In this document: positions 30,185 to 40,303 of the stretch, in pieces | Layout: each line of letters opens with the position of its first letter | Position numbering within the stretch: position 1 is the stretch's first letter | Origin: Yponomeuta sedellus | Taxonomy: Eukaryota; Arthropoda; Insecta; Lepidoptera; Yponomeutidae | Direction of reading: 5' to 3' | Assembly (NCBI GenBank): GCA_934045075.1 | Contig: OW203724.1 | Location: forward strand, 12,573,473 to 12,637,472 | DNA length: 64,000 nucleotides | Position numbers and translations under genes: made by a program | Notes under the pieces: generated by a model | What the model was told of the DNA's origin: nothing | Seen by the model: the letters and a program-made list of their open reading frames with translations, nothing else | The model's database searches: none

Positions 30185-32569
30185 TCTGGTGGCATTGCCC
30201 TTCTCGGTCTAACCGAATCGTTGGAATTAGACGTCCTATGTCCGTTTTCTCCAACTCACTACCCTGACAACCCAGCGCACTCCCCCGACGTGCTAGATTT
30301 CGCCCTTTTAAAGGGCGTCAGCCTCAACCTCAGGTCGATCGAGCCTCTCGACGACCTAGGTTCCGACCACCGACCGGTCTCGCTCCAGCTAGGTCCCCCG
30401 ACTCACTCCACACTCTCTGTTAAGACTATCACTAACTGGGACGGTGTTAAAGCCTCCCTAGTCACCGTTGCTGAAGCCCCCGATTCGCCGCTTGTGCTTA
30501 CACCCGGCTGTCTTGACAGCACGGATAAAATAGATAGCGCCGTAGACTCCCTCACGCATGTGATCCAAACAGCCATCCGTGACAACGAACACCAAGTCCC
30601 GGTCCATGACCGTAAGCTCCCTCTCGACGTCAGAAATCTGATAAGGGCCAAAAGAGCCGCCCTTCGAAGGGCCTCGCTCTACCCAACTCCTGCCTACAGG
30701 AAACGTGCAAACGTCCTCCAACGGCAAGTCCGGTCGCGGCTCTCCGAATTGAGCAACTCCAATTGGGGTGACCTCATGGAGACCATCTCCCCCTCCCACG
30801 TAGCATACTATAAAGTAGCTAGGGCCCTTCGGGTTGACGCGATCACCCACACCCCTCCCTTGATGCGTCCCGATGGCACTACCGCCTTCGAGGACGACGA
30901 AAAGGCCGAATGCTTCGCTGACAGCATTGAGGCTCAATGCTCTCCCAGCGTCCAGCATAGAGACCCAGTTCACATAGGCAAGGTTGAGGAGGAGGTCCGT
31001 AAAAAGACCTCCCTCCCCTTAACCGACGACCCTATCGCGGTATCCACTGACGAAATTCAGCTTTTTATCAAAAGACTGAAACGTAAAAAGGCCCCAGGAG
31101 CGGACGGTATTGCCAACCTAGCGCTCAAAAACTTCCCCGGCCAGGTGCTCACCCTCCTTGCCATTCTCTTCAATGCCTGCTTTGACCTCTGTCACTTTCC
31201 ATCCGCATGGAAAGAGGCGACAGTCATAGGCATTCCCAAGCCCGGGAAGCCCCTCAACGTCCCATCTAGCCACCGCCCCATCAGCCTTCTTAAGGCCATG
31301 GGCAAGCTCTTCGAACGAGTTATTCTCACTCGTATGAGAAACCACCTCTTCCCGTCAGAGGGACCCCCTCTCATCATCCATCACCAATTTGGCTTTCGAG
31401 CTAGGCACTCTTGCCCTCAACAAGTCCACCGCATAGTAGAGTATATCTTGAGTGGTTTCTTCCCTAGGCGCGAAAAGACGGTAGCCGTCTTCTTCGATGT
31501 CGCCAAGGCCTTTGACAAGGTCTGGCACGCAGGGCTCGTGTACAAATTGTACGAACTGGGTCTCCCCGACCGACTTGTCCGCGTCATATATAGCTTTTTG
31601 AAGGATCGGTCCTTCCGTTTTAGACACGAGGGGGTACTCTCGTCCCCCCGTCCGCTCAGAGCCGGGGTCCCGCAAGGCTCCGTGCTCTCCCCCCTCCTGT
31701 ACATTTCGTACACAAATGACATTCCCATTCCCGGCGATGGGGTCCAATTGTCACTTTTTGCCGACGACACCGCACTCTACTGCAAGAGTCGGCAGATGTC
31801 GTGTATCCTCCGCAAACTCCAACCCGCGGTCGATAAGCTAGGAGCCTGGTTCAGACTATGGCGCATCGAGGTCAACCCGGAGAAAAGCACGGCTGTGCGT
31901 TTTGAACACAAGCGTGGACGGTTTCTCGGCGAGGACCCCCCCGTTCGCATGTTAGGGACCCCAGTCCCCTGGCAAAAATCCGCCAAGTACCTAGGTGTCA
32001 TTTTAGATAGGAACCTGACTTTCGTCCCACACATCCGGAAGGTGACCCGGACAGCCCGATTTTACCTAGGCCGCCTATCATCCATGATAGGCCGGCACAG
32101 TAGGATGTCAGCTAGGAACAAGCGAACGCTCTATAAGGTTTGCATTCGTCCCGTGATGACTTACGCGGCACCCGTCTTCGCTCACGCGTCCCCCTCAGCC
32201 CTGTACGGACTGCAGAGGATACAGAACATTTTTATTCGTAGGGCACTGAACGCTCACTGGTGCGTCAGGAACGCAGACCTACATCGGGACATGGAAATCC
32301 CAACCATGCAGCAATTTATTAGGTCCCTCTCAGAGACGTTCTTCAGCACTGCTGAAGAACATCCCAACCCCCTGATCCGCGAAGCAGCGGCTTACTCTCC
32401 GCCCACGACGGACCCACGTTACCTGGTGCGCAGGCCCAGGAACGTACTCGTTGACCCGCCCGACAAATTGTCGTCTGACCTGAACCACCTCTTAGAGGCT
32501 CGGTCTCAGTCAGACGCGCCCCCCTCCTCTGCCAGTGTCCCCCCTAGGGGGGGCACTGCTCTTTCATAG
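30185..32569 (+). CDS. LINE ORF2, endonuclease C-terminal half and RT
   Basis: The frame is open from the first LINE base; the first ATG is at 30221. The apurinic-type endonuclease end is seen in PDVLDFALLKGVS and LGSDHRPVSL (SDH motif), then a linker, then RT with VFFDVAKAFDKVWH and LFADDTALY (about 31755). The C-terminal part ends RGGTALS. No stop or frameshift, so RT activity is plausible, although the endonuclease lacks its N-terminus. Confidence 0.88.
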   Translation, partial: SGGIALLGLTESLELDVLCPFSPTHYPDNPAHSPDVLDFALLKGVSLNLRSIEPLDDLGSDHRPVSLQLGPPTHSTLSVKTITNWDGVKASLVTVAEAPDSPLVLTPGCLDSTDKIDSAVDSLTHVIQTAIRDNEHQVPVHDRKLPLDVRNLIRAKRAALRRASLYPTPAYRKRANVLQRQVRSRLSELSNSNWGDLMETISPSHVAYYKVARALRVDAITHTPPLMRPDGTTAFEDDEKAECFADSIEAQCSPSVQHRDPVHIGKVEEEVRKKTSLPLTDDPIAVSTDEIQLFIKRLKRKKAPGADGIANLALKNFPGQVLTLLAILFNACFDLCHFPSAWKEATVIGIPKPGKPLNVPSSHRPISLLKAMGKLFERVILTRMRNHLFPSEGPPLIIHHQFGFRARHSCPQQVHRIVEYILSGFFPRREKTVAVFFDVAKAFDKVWHAGLVYKLYELGLPDRLVRVIYSFLKDRSFRFRHEGVLSSPRPLRAGVPQGSVLSPLLYISYTNDIPIPGDGVQLSLFADDTALYCKSRQMSCILRKLQPAVDKLGAWFRLWRIEVNPEKSTAVRFEHKRGRFLGEDPPVRMLGTPVPWQKSAKYLGVILDRNLTFVPHIRKVTRTARFYLGRLSSMIGRHSRMSARNKRTLYKVCIRPVMTYAAPVFAHASPSALYGLQRIQNIFIRRALNAHWCVRNADLHRDMEIPTMQQFIRSLSETFFSTAEEHPNPLIREAAAYSPPTTDPRYLVRRPRNVLVDPPDKLSSDLNHLLEARSQSDAPPSSASVPPRGGTALS

Positions 32570-32849
32570 CAGTTTTGTAATATAAACTCTTCTAAGCGGA
32601 CGCTCCGCTAGGGAGCTCCGCTGTGCGCCCTCCTCGGCCTCGAGGGGGGTCGCTCCCGATGTGGGTTTAGGGGTCTCTAGGACCAAAACCAGTCCCAAGG
32701 TGGTGTTTAGTGGGTAGGCGCACTTCTTGTGAGTCCCACATTGGCAGCACGGCCGGGTCCGTGCTGTTATGCATGAGCATTCACCACCTCCCTCCCCCGT
32801 GTCCTCCGGAGGGTGCCCTTTATAGGGTTAAAAAAAAAAAAAAAAAAAA
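30185..32849 (+). mobile_element. 5'-truncated Jockey-type LINE in the BEL 5' LTR
   Basis: It begins inside the endonuclease domain (SGGIALLGLTES), carries the complete RT and the 3' UTR, and ends with about 20 A. TSD CGACGAT. Confidence 0.92.
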
Positions 32850-33749
32850 CGACGATCGGCATTCATTCATTCGGACTCATTCCCGCGAACGGACGAGCGA
32901 GCTGGAAGCTGAAGATACTCTCGAGAACAAGGTGTTTTCTTTGCGGCAGTCTACCCCCGAACCGAAGCTGAACCCAGGCTGTGCAGCTAGCCGCAGAACG
33001 AGCGGCGATAAGAATTCACCGGAGGAGAGGCAGCGTGAGCGACGAGGCGACGAGACTACTACGGCGGATCGACGTGACATCGAACTGAACGGGCGCTCGA
33101 CTGGCCCTATACCTATAATACAGTCCACGTTTCTAATTCTTGTTTCTAAGGACGTAAAGGAGAGGGATTGAGAACTGAACTGAAGACGGGACGGGCTCTC
33201 TCTCACTCTCTCCTTTTCATGGTCCTTCGAGCCGGATCACTGGAAGCAGTTGGGCCACGTCGAGCAAGCCACGTCGAGCAAGTCGCATCAAGAGGCCACG
33301 TCGAGCCAGCCAACTGAGGGAAAGACCATAGTACCATCTGGTGCGAGCTACGCGGGTCGGGAATACGTATAACGGTGACAACAAGACCCAAAAGCGTAGC
33401 ACGCCGGTCGGAAGCCAGCCGTGGCCAAGACTAGCGGTGTGGTATATTCGGACGTATATCACCTATCCCACAAGCGGGATAGAAACAGTCCGGCTGTCCC
33501 GAAGTGGAGCCGTATTGGCATTGCAGACACCACTTGCGGTCCAGTTCCCCCCTATTTCGCTCTTGGGTGGCGTACACCGGTAGGACGTCACCCCGTAGGC
33601 AGTAGGTAGGGCGTAGGGATAGGGCCCGGTAGGAACGTGACCGACTCACTGACTGGACGATTAGTAGGGACATCCGTGACGTACGCACGACCGACTCACT
33701 GACAGACGGTAGGCAGGAAGAAAGAAGACGTCCGAAGAAAGAAGCCACG

Positions 33750-34124
33750 ATGAAGCCCACCGCTACGAGAGGGAGCCACGGCGGCGACGACGGAGGACTG
33801 AGGTTGCGATCGGGCAGGACCACAACGCCGACTGAGGGTGTGCTGAGGACCCACGAGGAAGAAGAAGAACAGGAAGTCTCTACGAGGGAAAGTTCGAGCG
33901 TTGCGACATCGAAAGCATCATCGGGCACGGAGACTAACACATGGTCGGCGGGCACAGGGTTATCCGCCGATGGCGGCACGAGCAGTGGCACGAATTGCAC
34001 CGGGGATGAGGACACCACGCTAACTGAGGGCGAGCAACACAACGTTACGGTTATGGAAAACGTCACTAGGGACGACTCCCGAGCGGGCACTGCGGACAGC
34101 GAGCAGAGAGCGAGGACACTCTAA
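33750..34124 (+). CDS. BEL gag N-terminal frame
   Basis: 124 codons, MKPTATRGSHGGDDGG, low-complexity Ser/Thr/Glu-rich. It ends in TAA and is in the same frame as the polyprotein whose ATG follows 15 nt later. It may be the real gag start cut by one stop codon, or a separate leader peptide. Confidence 0.5.
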   Translation: MKPTATRGSHGGDDGGLRLRSGRTTTPTEGVLRTHEEEEEQEVSTRESSSVATSKASSGTETNTWSAGTGLSADGGTSSGTNCTGDEDTTLTEGEQHNVTVMENVTRDDSRAGTADSEQRARTL

Positions 34125-34139
34125 GCGAAGATAAGATTC

Positions 34140-37100
34140 ATGGAAGCCAAAAGACTTGAAGCCGAGAGGGAGCTACAGTTAGCTCAGACCGAGTACGAGT
34201 TGGCTATACAACATACTCGCTCAGAAACGACATTCAGCGTCGACGCGCGGTGCAGCGCTACGGCAGCGACCAACAGGGGCGGGCGCTGCGCGGGAAGGAG
34301 AGAGATAGAAGATATGCCATACGGGCATCGCCGTGACGAAGCTCAGGCGGATAGCAGCGTGAACGAACTTACTCACGCGTTATCGAACGCGCTGAAGTAT
34401 TTGAAGATGGAAACGGAATCAGAAAACAGAGCGCCGCCGCCTAAATACCTACTTGATCTGCCGATGTTTGATGGGGAAATAAGCGAGTGGATAGCATTCA
34501 AAACTGTCTTTGATGATACCCGGCGCCTATTCAGTGAGACGCAGAACGTAGCCCGACTACGAAAATCACTCAAAGGCGTCGCGCGCGAATCAGTTAAAGC
34601 ATTGCTATACTCGGGTTCACATACGGCAGAAATAATGGAATCATTGGAACGAAGGTTTGGGCGGCCCGAGATATTAATTATGAACGAGATGGATATTATA
34701 AAGAAGATGCCGCGTTTGCAAGAGGATGGAAGAAATATCGCCTCGTTTGCAAATAAGGTTGCAAATTGCGTAGCTTCTGTTAAGGCGCTGGGGAAACCGC
34801 AGTATTTGTACTCACCGGAGCTCACCAGCCGCATTGCCGAGAAGCTCAATCTCATATTGAAGTTCAAGTGGAGCGAGTATTCGAACAGAAATCCAGACGA
34901 ACCAGAACTAGAAAAGATGAGCGAGTTTTTGAACGAAATGACGGAGCAATGCGGCGCGATGGCAGCTTACGAGACGCGGAAAGAAGAAAAGAAAGAGAAA
35001 AAAGATTTGCGCCTTGGAAGGAAACGACGACCTGTACATTCGACACGATTATATGAAAGCGAAGATTCGGAATCGTGCGAGTCGAGTGACGAAGATAGCG
35101 AACGAGAAGAGTCGACTAGAATGATTGCAGCGATAAACAAGCCGGCTAAGAAGTTCAAGAGGGAACCAAGACCGTCCACACCGCAGCAAGTTACGAAGAC
35201 TACTTGCCCCTTATGCAGCAACACGCACGGCCTACGAGACTGCGAAAAGTTCCGCGGGTTCTCATACGATGAAAAATGGAACAAAGCAAGAGAACTACGC
35301 GTGTGTTTTCGGTGTTTGAGCACGACGCACCGCCGCTTCAACTGCAGAGCTAAACCGTGCGGGAAAGGCGGGTGTAGAATGGGCCACCATGAACTTCTGC
35401 ACAAAGAAGAGGAAACAAGGGCCACGGTCTCTTCTACAGTTAACGCTGTTGTCGGCGAACACACTACGTACCTGAAAATAGTGCCGATCGAACTATACGG
35501 CTCGCGAGGCAAGGTGGAAACGTTCGCTCTGTTGGACGAGGGGTCCACCCTCACGCTGATAGAAGAAGAGACAGCATTAGCCGTAGCACCTAGAGGAAAA
35601 GCAGAGCCGCTCAGCATAGAGGGAATCGGCGGAAAGCGCACCGACTTCAAGCAATCATTCAAGCTAACATTAAAAGTAAAAGGTCGATTCGAAAGGAAGC
35701 TAGAAAGCATGACGGCCTACACCATAGGGCCATTGAACCTTACGACGCAGGCAGTGCCACGGGGACTAGTGGCAAAGTGCGCTCACCTGAAGGATATCGA
35801 GGAGCAGCTGACTTATGAACGCGTCCGCCCTACTGTACTAATAGGACAAGACAACTGGCATTTGATCACTACACGCGAAATAAAGGAGGGAGACATCGAT
35901 CAACCTGTCGCGTCGTACACTTCGTTGGGATGGGTGCTACATGGGCGCGAGAAGAACTGCGGAAGAGGACGCGCCATCATCAACCACCTAACGAGAGAGA
36001 AGGGCAGTGATCCACTGGACGCTATGATCAAGGAACACTTCAGCATAGAGAACCTTGGTGTAGAACCAAAGAAACCATCGAACGACATCAATCAGCGCGC
36101 ACTCAACGTTCTAGAAAGCACAACGAAGCAGCTGTCTAATGGACGATATGAAACCGGTCTTATCTGGCGAACGGACGAAGAAACCATGCCAGAAAACAGA
36201 CAACACGCAGAACGCAGACTGTACTCAATCGAACGGAAGCTAAAGAGAAATGACGATATGAAAGAAGAGTACAGTACACAGATAGAAAATCTGTTGATAA
36301 AGGAATACGCTGAGGAAGCTACGAACGCGCCTGTCTCGCAAAGAACATGGTATTTACCTCACTTCGCTGTCCACCATCCGCAAAAGGGAAAGATGCGACT
36401 GGTATTCGACGCTGCAGCAAGAGTAGGAGGCCGCAGCTTGAACGACGCATTACTGCCAGGACCCGACTTGTTGCAGAGCCTATTCGGGGTACTAGCGAGA
36501 TTCAGAGAAGGAAAAGTGGCGGTTATTGCGGACATCAAGGAGATGTTTCTTCAAGTGAAGATAAGAGAGGAAGACCGAGACAGCCTGCGATTTCTATGGC
36601 GAGCTAACAAGAACGAACCCGTCAAGGAATACAGAATGACGTCCTTGATTTTCGGCGCAGCATCCTCACCGTGCACGGCGATCTATGTGAAGAATAAGAA
36701 CGCCGAGAACTTCAGAGATGTGTATCCCGAGACAGCGGCCGCAGTAGAACGACAATTCTACATGGATGACTACTTGCAAGCATTTGAAAATGCCGAAGCA
36801 GCAAGCAAAGCCGTAAATGAGATGATACGCATCCACGAGAACGCCAAATTCGAGCTTAGAGGATGGGCTAGTAACGATCCCCATGCACTGAAAGGCGTAG
36901 AAGAAACAAGCGCGTCGTCAAGTACAGCCATACTGGCCGACAAGGAAGAACGAACATTAGGTCTCATATGGAAGATAAAGGCCGACATGCTTAGCTTCGC
37001 GCTAAATCTACGTAACACACCAAAGGAGGTCTTAGAGGGACAACGACCTCCCACCAAGCGGGAGGTCACGAGCGCGGTCATGTCAGTCTTCGACCCGCTG

Positions 37101-39311
37101 GGGCTCGCATCACCTATCACGATACAAGGCAAGAAACTTATACAGAACATTTGGCGAAGCGGCATAGACTGGGACACACAAGTGATAGAAGAATTAAAGG
37201 AAGAATGGAACAAATGGCTGAAGGACCTAGGAAAACTGGAAGGCCTAGAGATACGAAGGAGCATCACCCCGAGCCCACACAGGGGGGAGGTGCATGTCTT
37301 CGTTGATGCAAGCGAACAAGCGTACGCGTGCGCCGCGTACTGGCTGGACGAGAAGACAAAAGAAGTATCGTTGATCGCAGCGAAGGCCAAGGTGACGCCA
37401 TTGAAGCCCGTATCCATTCCTAGACTGGAATTGCAGGCAGCGGTCTTAGGCTGCAGATTAGCTGCTTCCGTCAAGAAGGAGTTGAACAGCGAAACGACGA
37501 CCACTGTATATTGGACGGACAGCAAGACAGTACTGGCATGGATAAAGTCAGATCCGCGACAATTCAAGCCATTCGTTGCGCACAGGCTGGCCGAAATTGA
37601 AGAAAGTTCAACACCCCTGCAGTGGAGATGGATTCCAACCAAATTGAACGTAGCAGACGACGCTACAAGAAGTTCGCCAGCAGGGTTTTCGACAGCCCAC
37701 CGATGGTTCACCGGACCGCCTTTCTTACAGTTGCCACCGAGTGAGTGGCCACAGGAAAAGCCCAAGGAAAAAGCCATCGTCGACGACTCAGAGCTGAGAC
37801 GCCCGAGTGTTCACACAACGATCGCCACCGAACACAAACGCGATCCGTTGCCCGCGGTTGATAGGTTTAGCAATTGGGGTAGGTACGTTAGAGCCACTGC
37901 CCGTGTTATCCAGTGCGTGGAAATCCTACGCCGTAGATACCGACCCGACGAAACTGCTAAAAGCGGAGAATTGTATCCACTAACCGTAAATTACCTACAA
38001 GCCGCTGAAAACCTGATTATACAGAAAGCGCAAAGAGCAGACTTTGCAGACGAGATAGCCCGAATAAAATCGAAGCAACAACTACCGAAGTCTTCTCCAC
38101 TACGAAAGCTATGCGTCGAACTAGATGAACATGGTCTATTGCGTGTGACTGGCCGTCTAGACCTCTACACAAATCTAGACGAGACTAAGAAGCGTCCCGC
38201 CATCCTCAATGCGAGAAACGCAATCACAAGATTGTTGATTCAGCACACGCACGAGGCATTCATGCATGGGAATCACGACACCGTCATCAATGAGCTGCGA
38301 CAGAAGTACTTCATACTCGGTCTACGAAGTGCCGTTAGAAAACTGATCTACAACTGTCAGTGGTGTAAGTTGCGCAAACTAAAACCTACAAAGCCACAAG
38401 AAGGCGCGCTACCACCAGAAAGAATGAACAGCGAATCTCCTCCTTTTAACTGCTCTGCTATCGACTACTTCGGCCCAATGACAGTCACAATCGGCCGACG
38501 TACGAAGAAGAGATGGGGAGCCTTGATAACTTGCCTTACCACCCGCGCCATACACATTGAACTCGCCGCTAGCTTGACGCCATCATCCGCTATTATGGCA
38601 TTACGACGCTTCATGGCACGACGAGGAACACCGAGCGTAATCTACTCTGACAACGGAACCAACTTCGTAAAGGCGAACAAAGAACTAATGGCCGCAGCAG
38701 ACGAAGTTAAAGATTACGCGACAGCGCGAGGAATCGTATGGAAGTTCATACCACCAGGAGCACCACACATGGGAGGTGCGTGGGAACGCATGATAAGAAC
38801 TGTAAAAGCATCACTATCTGCAGTTCTAAAAGAGCGAGCTCCCAGAGAAGAAACTCTTCACACATTACTACTGGAAGTCGAACACATCGTTAACTCACGA
38901 CCGTTAACACCAGTCCAGCCAGACCTGAATAAAGAAGCGTTAACGCCAAACCACTTTCTCATCGGACGTTCTTGTGGTGTTACACCAACAGGCCACTTTA
39001 ACGCCCGAGACGCAGATGGTCATACATGGAAAGCGGCTCAACACTTAGCCGATCAATTCTGGCGAAGATGGACCAAAGAATACCTACCACTCTTACTACC
39101 AAGACGACCATCCGAGTCACAGCACCACCGTGAGCCAAAGATCGGGGATATAGTACTTATTTCCGATGGCACAACGCCCAGAGGACTGTGGCAACGAGGC
39201 GAAGTAATAAACGTCAACCCAGGTTCAGACTCGAAGCTACGAGTGGTGGAAGTGCGGACTAGAACCGGCATCCTGCGAAGACCAACATCGCGCTTGATCA
39301 TCCTGACCTGA
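34140..39311 (+). CDS. BEL/Pao Gag-Pol polyprotein
   Basis: 1723 codons, uninterrupted. Order: coiled Gag start EAKRLEAERELQLAQTE; DUF1759-type Gag (LPMFDGEISEWIAFKTVFDD, about 105-250); zinc-binding region CPLCSNTHGLRDC to CRMGHHELLH (about 355-415); DUF1758-type protease (ALLDEGSTLTLIEEE, about 465); RT with MRLVFDAAARVGGRSLND and YMDD (about 874); RNase H (HVFVDASEQAYACAAYW, VYWTDSKTVLAWI); integrase zinc region; core D1442, D1504 and E1549 (IDYFGPM, YSDNGTNF, GGAWERMI); and a DUF5641-like tail ending RLIILT. All catalytic motifs are kept. No env gene. Confidence 0.95.
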   Translation: MEAKRLEAERELQLAQTEYELAIQHTRSETTFSVDARCSATAATNRGGRCAGRREIEDMPYGHRRDEAQADSSVNELTHALSNALKYLKMETESENRAPPPKYLLDLPMFDGEISEWIAFKTVFDDTRRLFSETQNVARLRKSLKGVARESVKALLYSGSHTAEIMESLERRFGRPEILIMNEMDIIKKMPRLQEDGRNIASFANKVANCVASVKALGKPQYLYSPELTSRIAEKLNLILKFKWSEYSNRNPDEPELEKMSEFLNEMTEQCGAMAAYETRKEEKKEKKDLRLGRKRRPVHSTRLYESEDSESCESSDEDSEREESTRMIAAINKPAKKFKREPRPSTPQQVTKTTCPLCSNTHGLRDCEKFRGFSYDEKWNKARELRVCFRCLSTTHRRFNCRAKPCGKGGCRMGHHELLHKEEETRATVSSTVNAVVGEHTTYLKIVPIELYGSRGKVETFALLDEGSTLTLIEEETALAVAPRGKAEPLSIEGIGGKRTDFKQSFKLTLKVKGRFERKLESMTAYTIGPLNLTTQAVPRGLVAKCAHLKDIEEQLTYERVRPTVLIGQDNWHLITTREIKEGDIDQPVASYTSLGWVLHGREKNCGRGRAIINHLTREKGSDPLDAMIKEHFSIENLGVEPKKPSNDINQRALNVLESTTKQLSNGRYETGLIWRTDEETMPENRQHAERRLYSIERKLKRNDDMKEEYSTQIENLLIKEYAEEATNAPVSQRTWYLPHFAVHHPQKGKMRLVFDAAARVGGRSLNDALLPGPDLLQSLFGVLARFREGKVAVIADIKEMFLQVKIREEDRDSLRFLWRANKNEPVKEYRMTSLIFGAASSPCTAIYVKNKNAENFRDVYPETAAAVERQFYMDDYLQAFENAEAASKAVNEMIRIHENAKFELRGWASNDPHALKGVEETSASSSTAILADKEERTLGLIWKIKADMLSFALNLRNTPKEVLEGQRPPTKREVTSAVMSVFDPLGLASPITIQGKKLIQNIWRSGIDWDTQVIEELKEEWNKWLKDLGKLEGLEIRRSITPSPHRGEVHVFVDASEQAYACAAYWLDEKTKEVSLIAAKAKVTPLKPVSIPRLELQAAVLGCRLAASVKKELNSETTTTVYWTDSKTVLAWIKSDPRQFKPFVAHRLAEIEESSTPLQWRWIPTKLNVADDATRSSPAGFSTAHRWFTGPPFLQLPPSEWPQEKPKEKAIVDDSELRRPSVHTTIATEHKRDPLPAVDRFSNWGRYVRATARVIQCVEILRRRYRPDETAKSGELYPLTVNYLQAAENLIIQKAQRADFADEIARIKSKQQLPKSSPLRKLCVELDEHGLLRVTGRLDLYTNLDETKKRPAILNARNAITRLLIQHTHEAFMHGNHDTVINELRQKYFILGLRSAVRKLIYNCQWCKLRKLKPTKPQEGALPPERMNSESPPFNCSAIDYFGPMTVTIGRRTKKRWGALITCLTTRAIHIELAASLTPSSAIMALRRFMARRGTPSVIYSDNGTNFVKANKELMAAADEVKDYATARGIVWKFIPPGAPHMGGAWERMIRTVKASLSAVLKERAPREETLHTLLLEVEHIVNSRPLTPVQPDLNKEALTPNHFLIGRSCGVTPTGHFNARDADGHTWKAAQHLADQFWRRWTKEYLPLLLPRRPSESQHHREPKIGDIVLISDGTTPRGLWQRGEVINVNPGSDSKLRVVEVRTRTGILRRPTSRLIILT

Positions 39312-40303
39312 CCTGGCCCGATCGCAACCTCCTCTTCAGCAACACTGCAAGATCGCCTTCGACTTTATGGTGTTGGCACACAGGGGGGAGACTGTCGGCG
39401 ATCGACGACTTTTTAGATTTAAGTTCCTTAGCGATTAGATAGACATTAGATAGGTAGTTAGTAGATAGGTACCTTAGTTGTAAGAATACGTTTGTTTAGA
39501 TTTAAGTCACATTTTTATTAAATAATTTTATCACCTTGTGTCTTATTTCCTTAGGCTTAAGAGTCAGTATTCAATAATAATTTTACATTATTTAGTTTTA
39601 GGATGATTTCACTTACCTTTCATTTGTTTTCATAGCCAGTACGATGCATATTATGTTATTTACTTTGTAAGCGATTGTAAACTAGATAGAATACCTCTTG
39701 CACCACAATTACTAGTGTATAAAATCTGCAGAACAGATTTTCTATGTAGAATTTTATCTCGTAAACCACGTTAGAAGCACGTCACGGATTAGGATAAAAC
39801 TGGTAAAACCACATAGATCAGCCTAAAATCTGTCGAAATACAACACATAGCACTCTATAGAATGGTGACATTGAGCCAAAATTAGCTAACAAAATCTTAT
39901 GTTTCCGAAAGCGATAACTTTCGATTGGCTCAACCGATTTTGATGAAACTTGCACAGCAGGTAGTTTTTACTAATATCTAACCATTTTTATTCTCACTAA
40001 AAAGATTTATTAATATTCTTCAGAGTTATTTCGATAGAAAAGTTCAGTCTATTTTCCTCAGTAAATCTGTACAAAATCCTATAAGAAACTTATTAGAATG
40101 CTAGAGACTTATTAGAATGTCACTTATTCCAATGAGAAAACATTAATTTAATATAAATTAATGCGTAATTCTATGTAAATTCGCTAGGAAAGTAAATAAA
40201 GATAAGTAGGCTATCTATCTCGCTCGCTCACGCACCCCCTTCGCGCAGCCCCCGCCCCGGAACTAGGGCAATTTGGTATAAAAGGCGGCCGATCTCCGAC
40301 GAT

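Larger units (their letters stand above)
29274..33219 (+). repeat. BEL 5' LTR (with LINE inside)
   Basis: LTR sequence 29274-30184 and 32850-33219, about 1.28 kb without the LINE. Duplicated target CGACGAT at 30178-30184 and 32850-32856. Confidence 0.9.

Noticed and set aside
33431..34090. 219-codon minus-strand frame
   Set aside because: Antisense shadow of the BEL leader and gag start; no family resemblance.
36770..37777. 335-codon minus-strand frame
   Set aside because: Antisense shadow of the intact BEL polyprotein.
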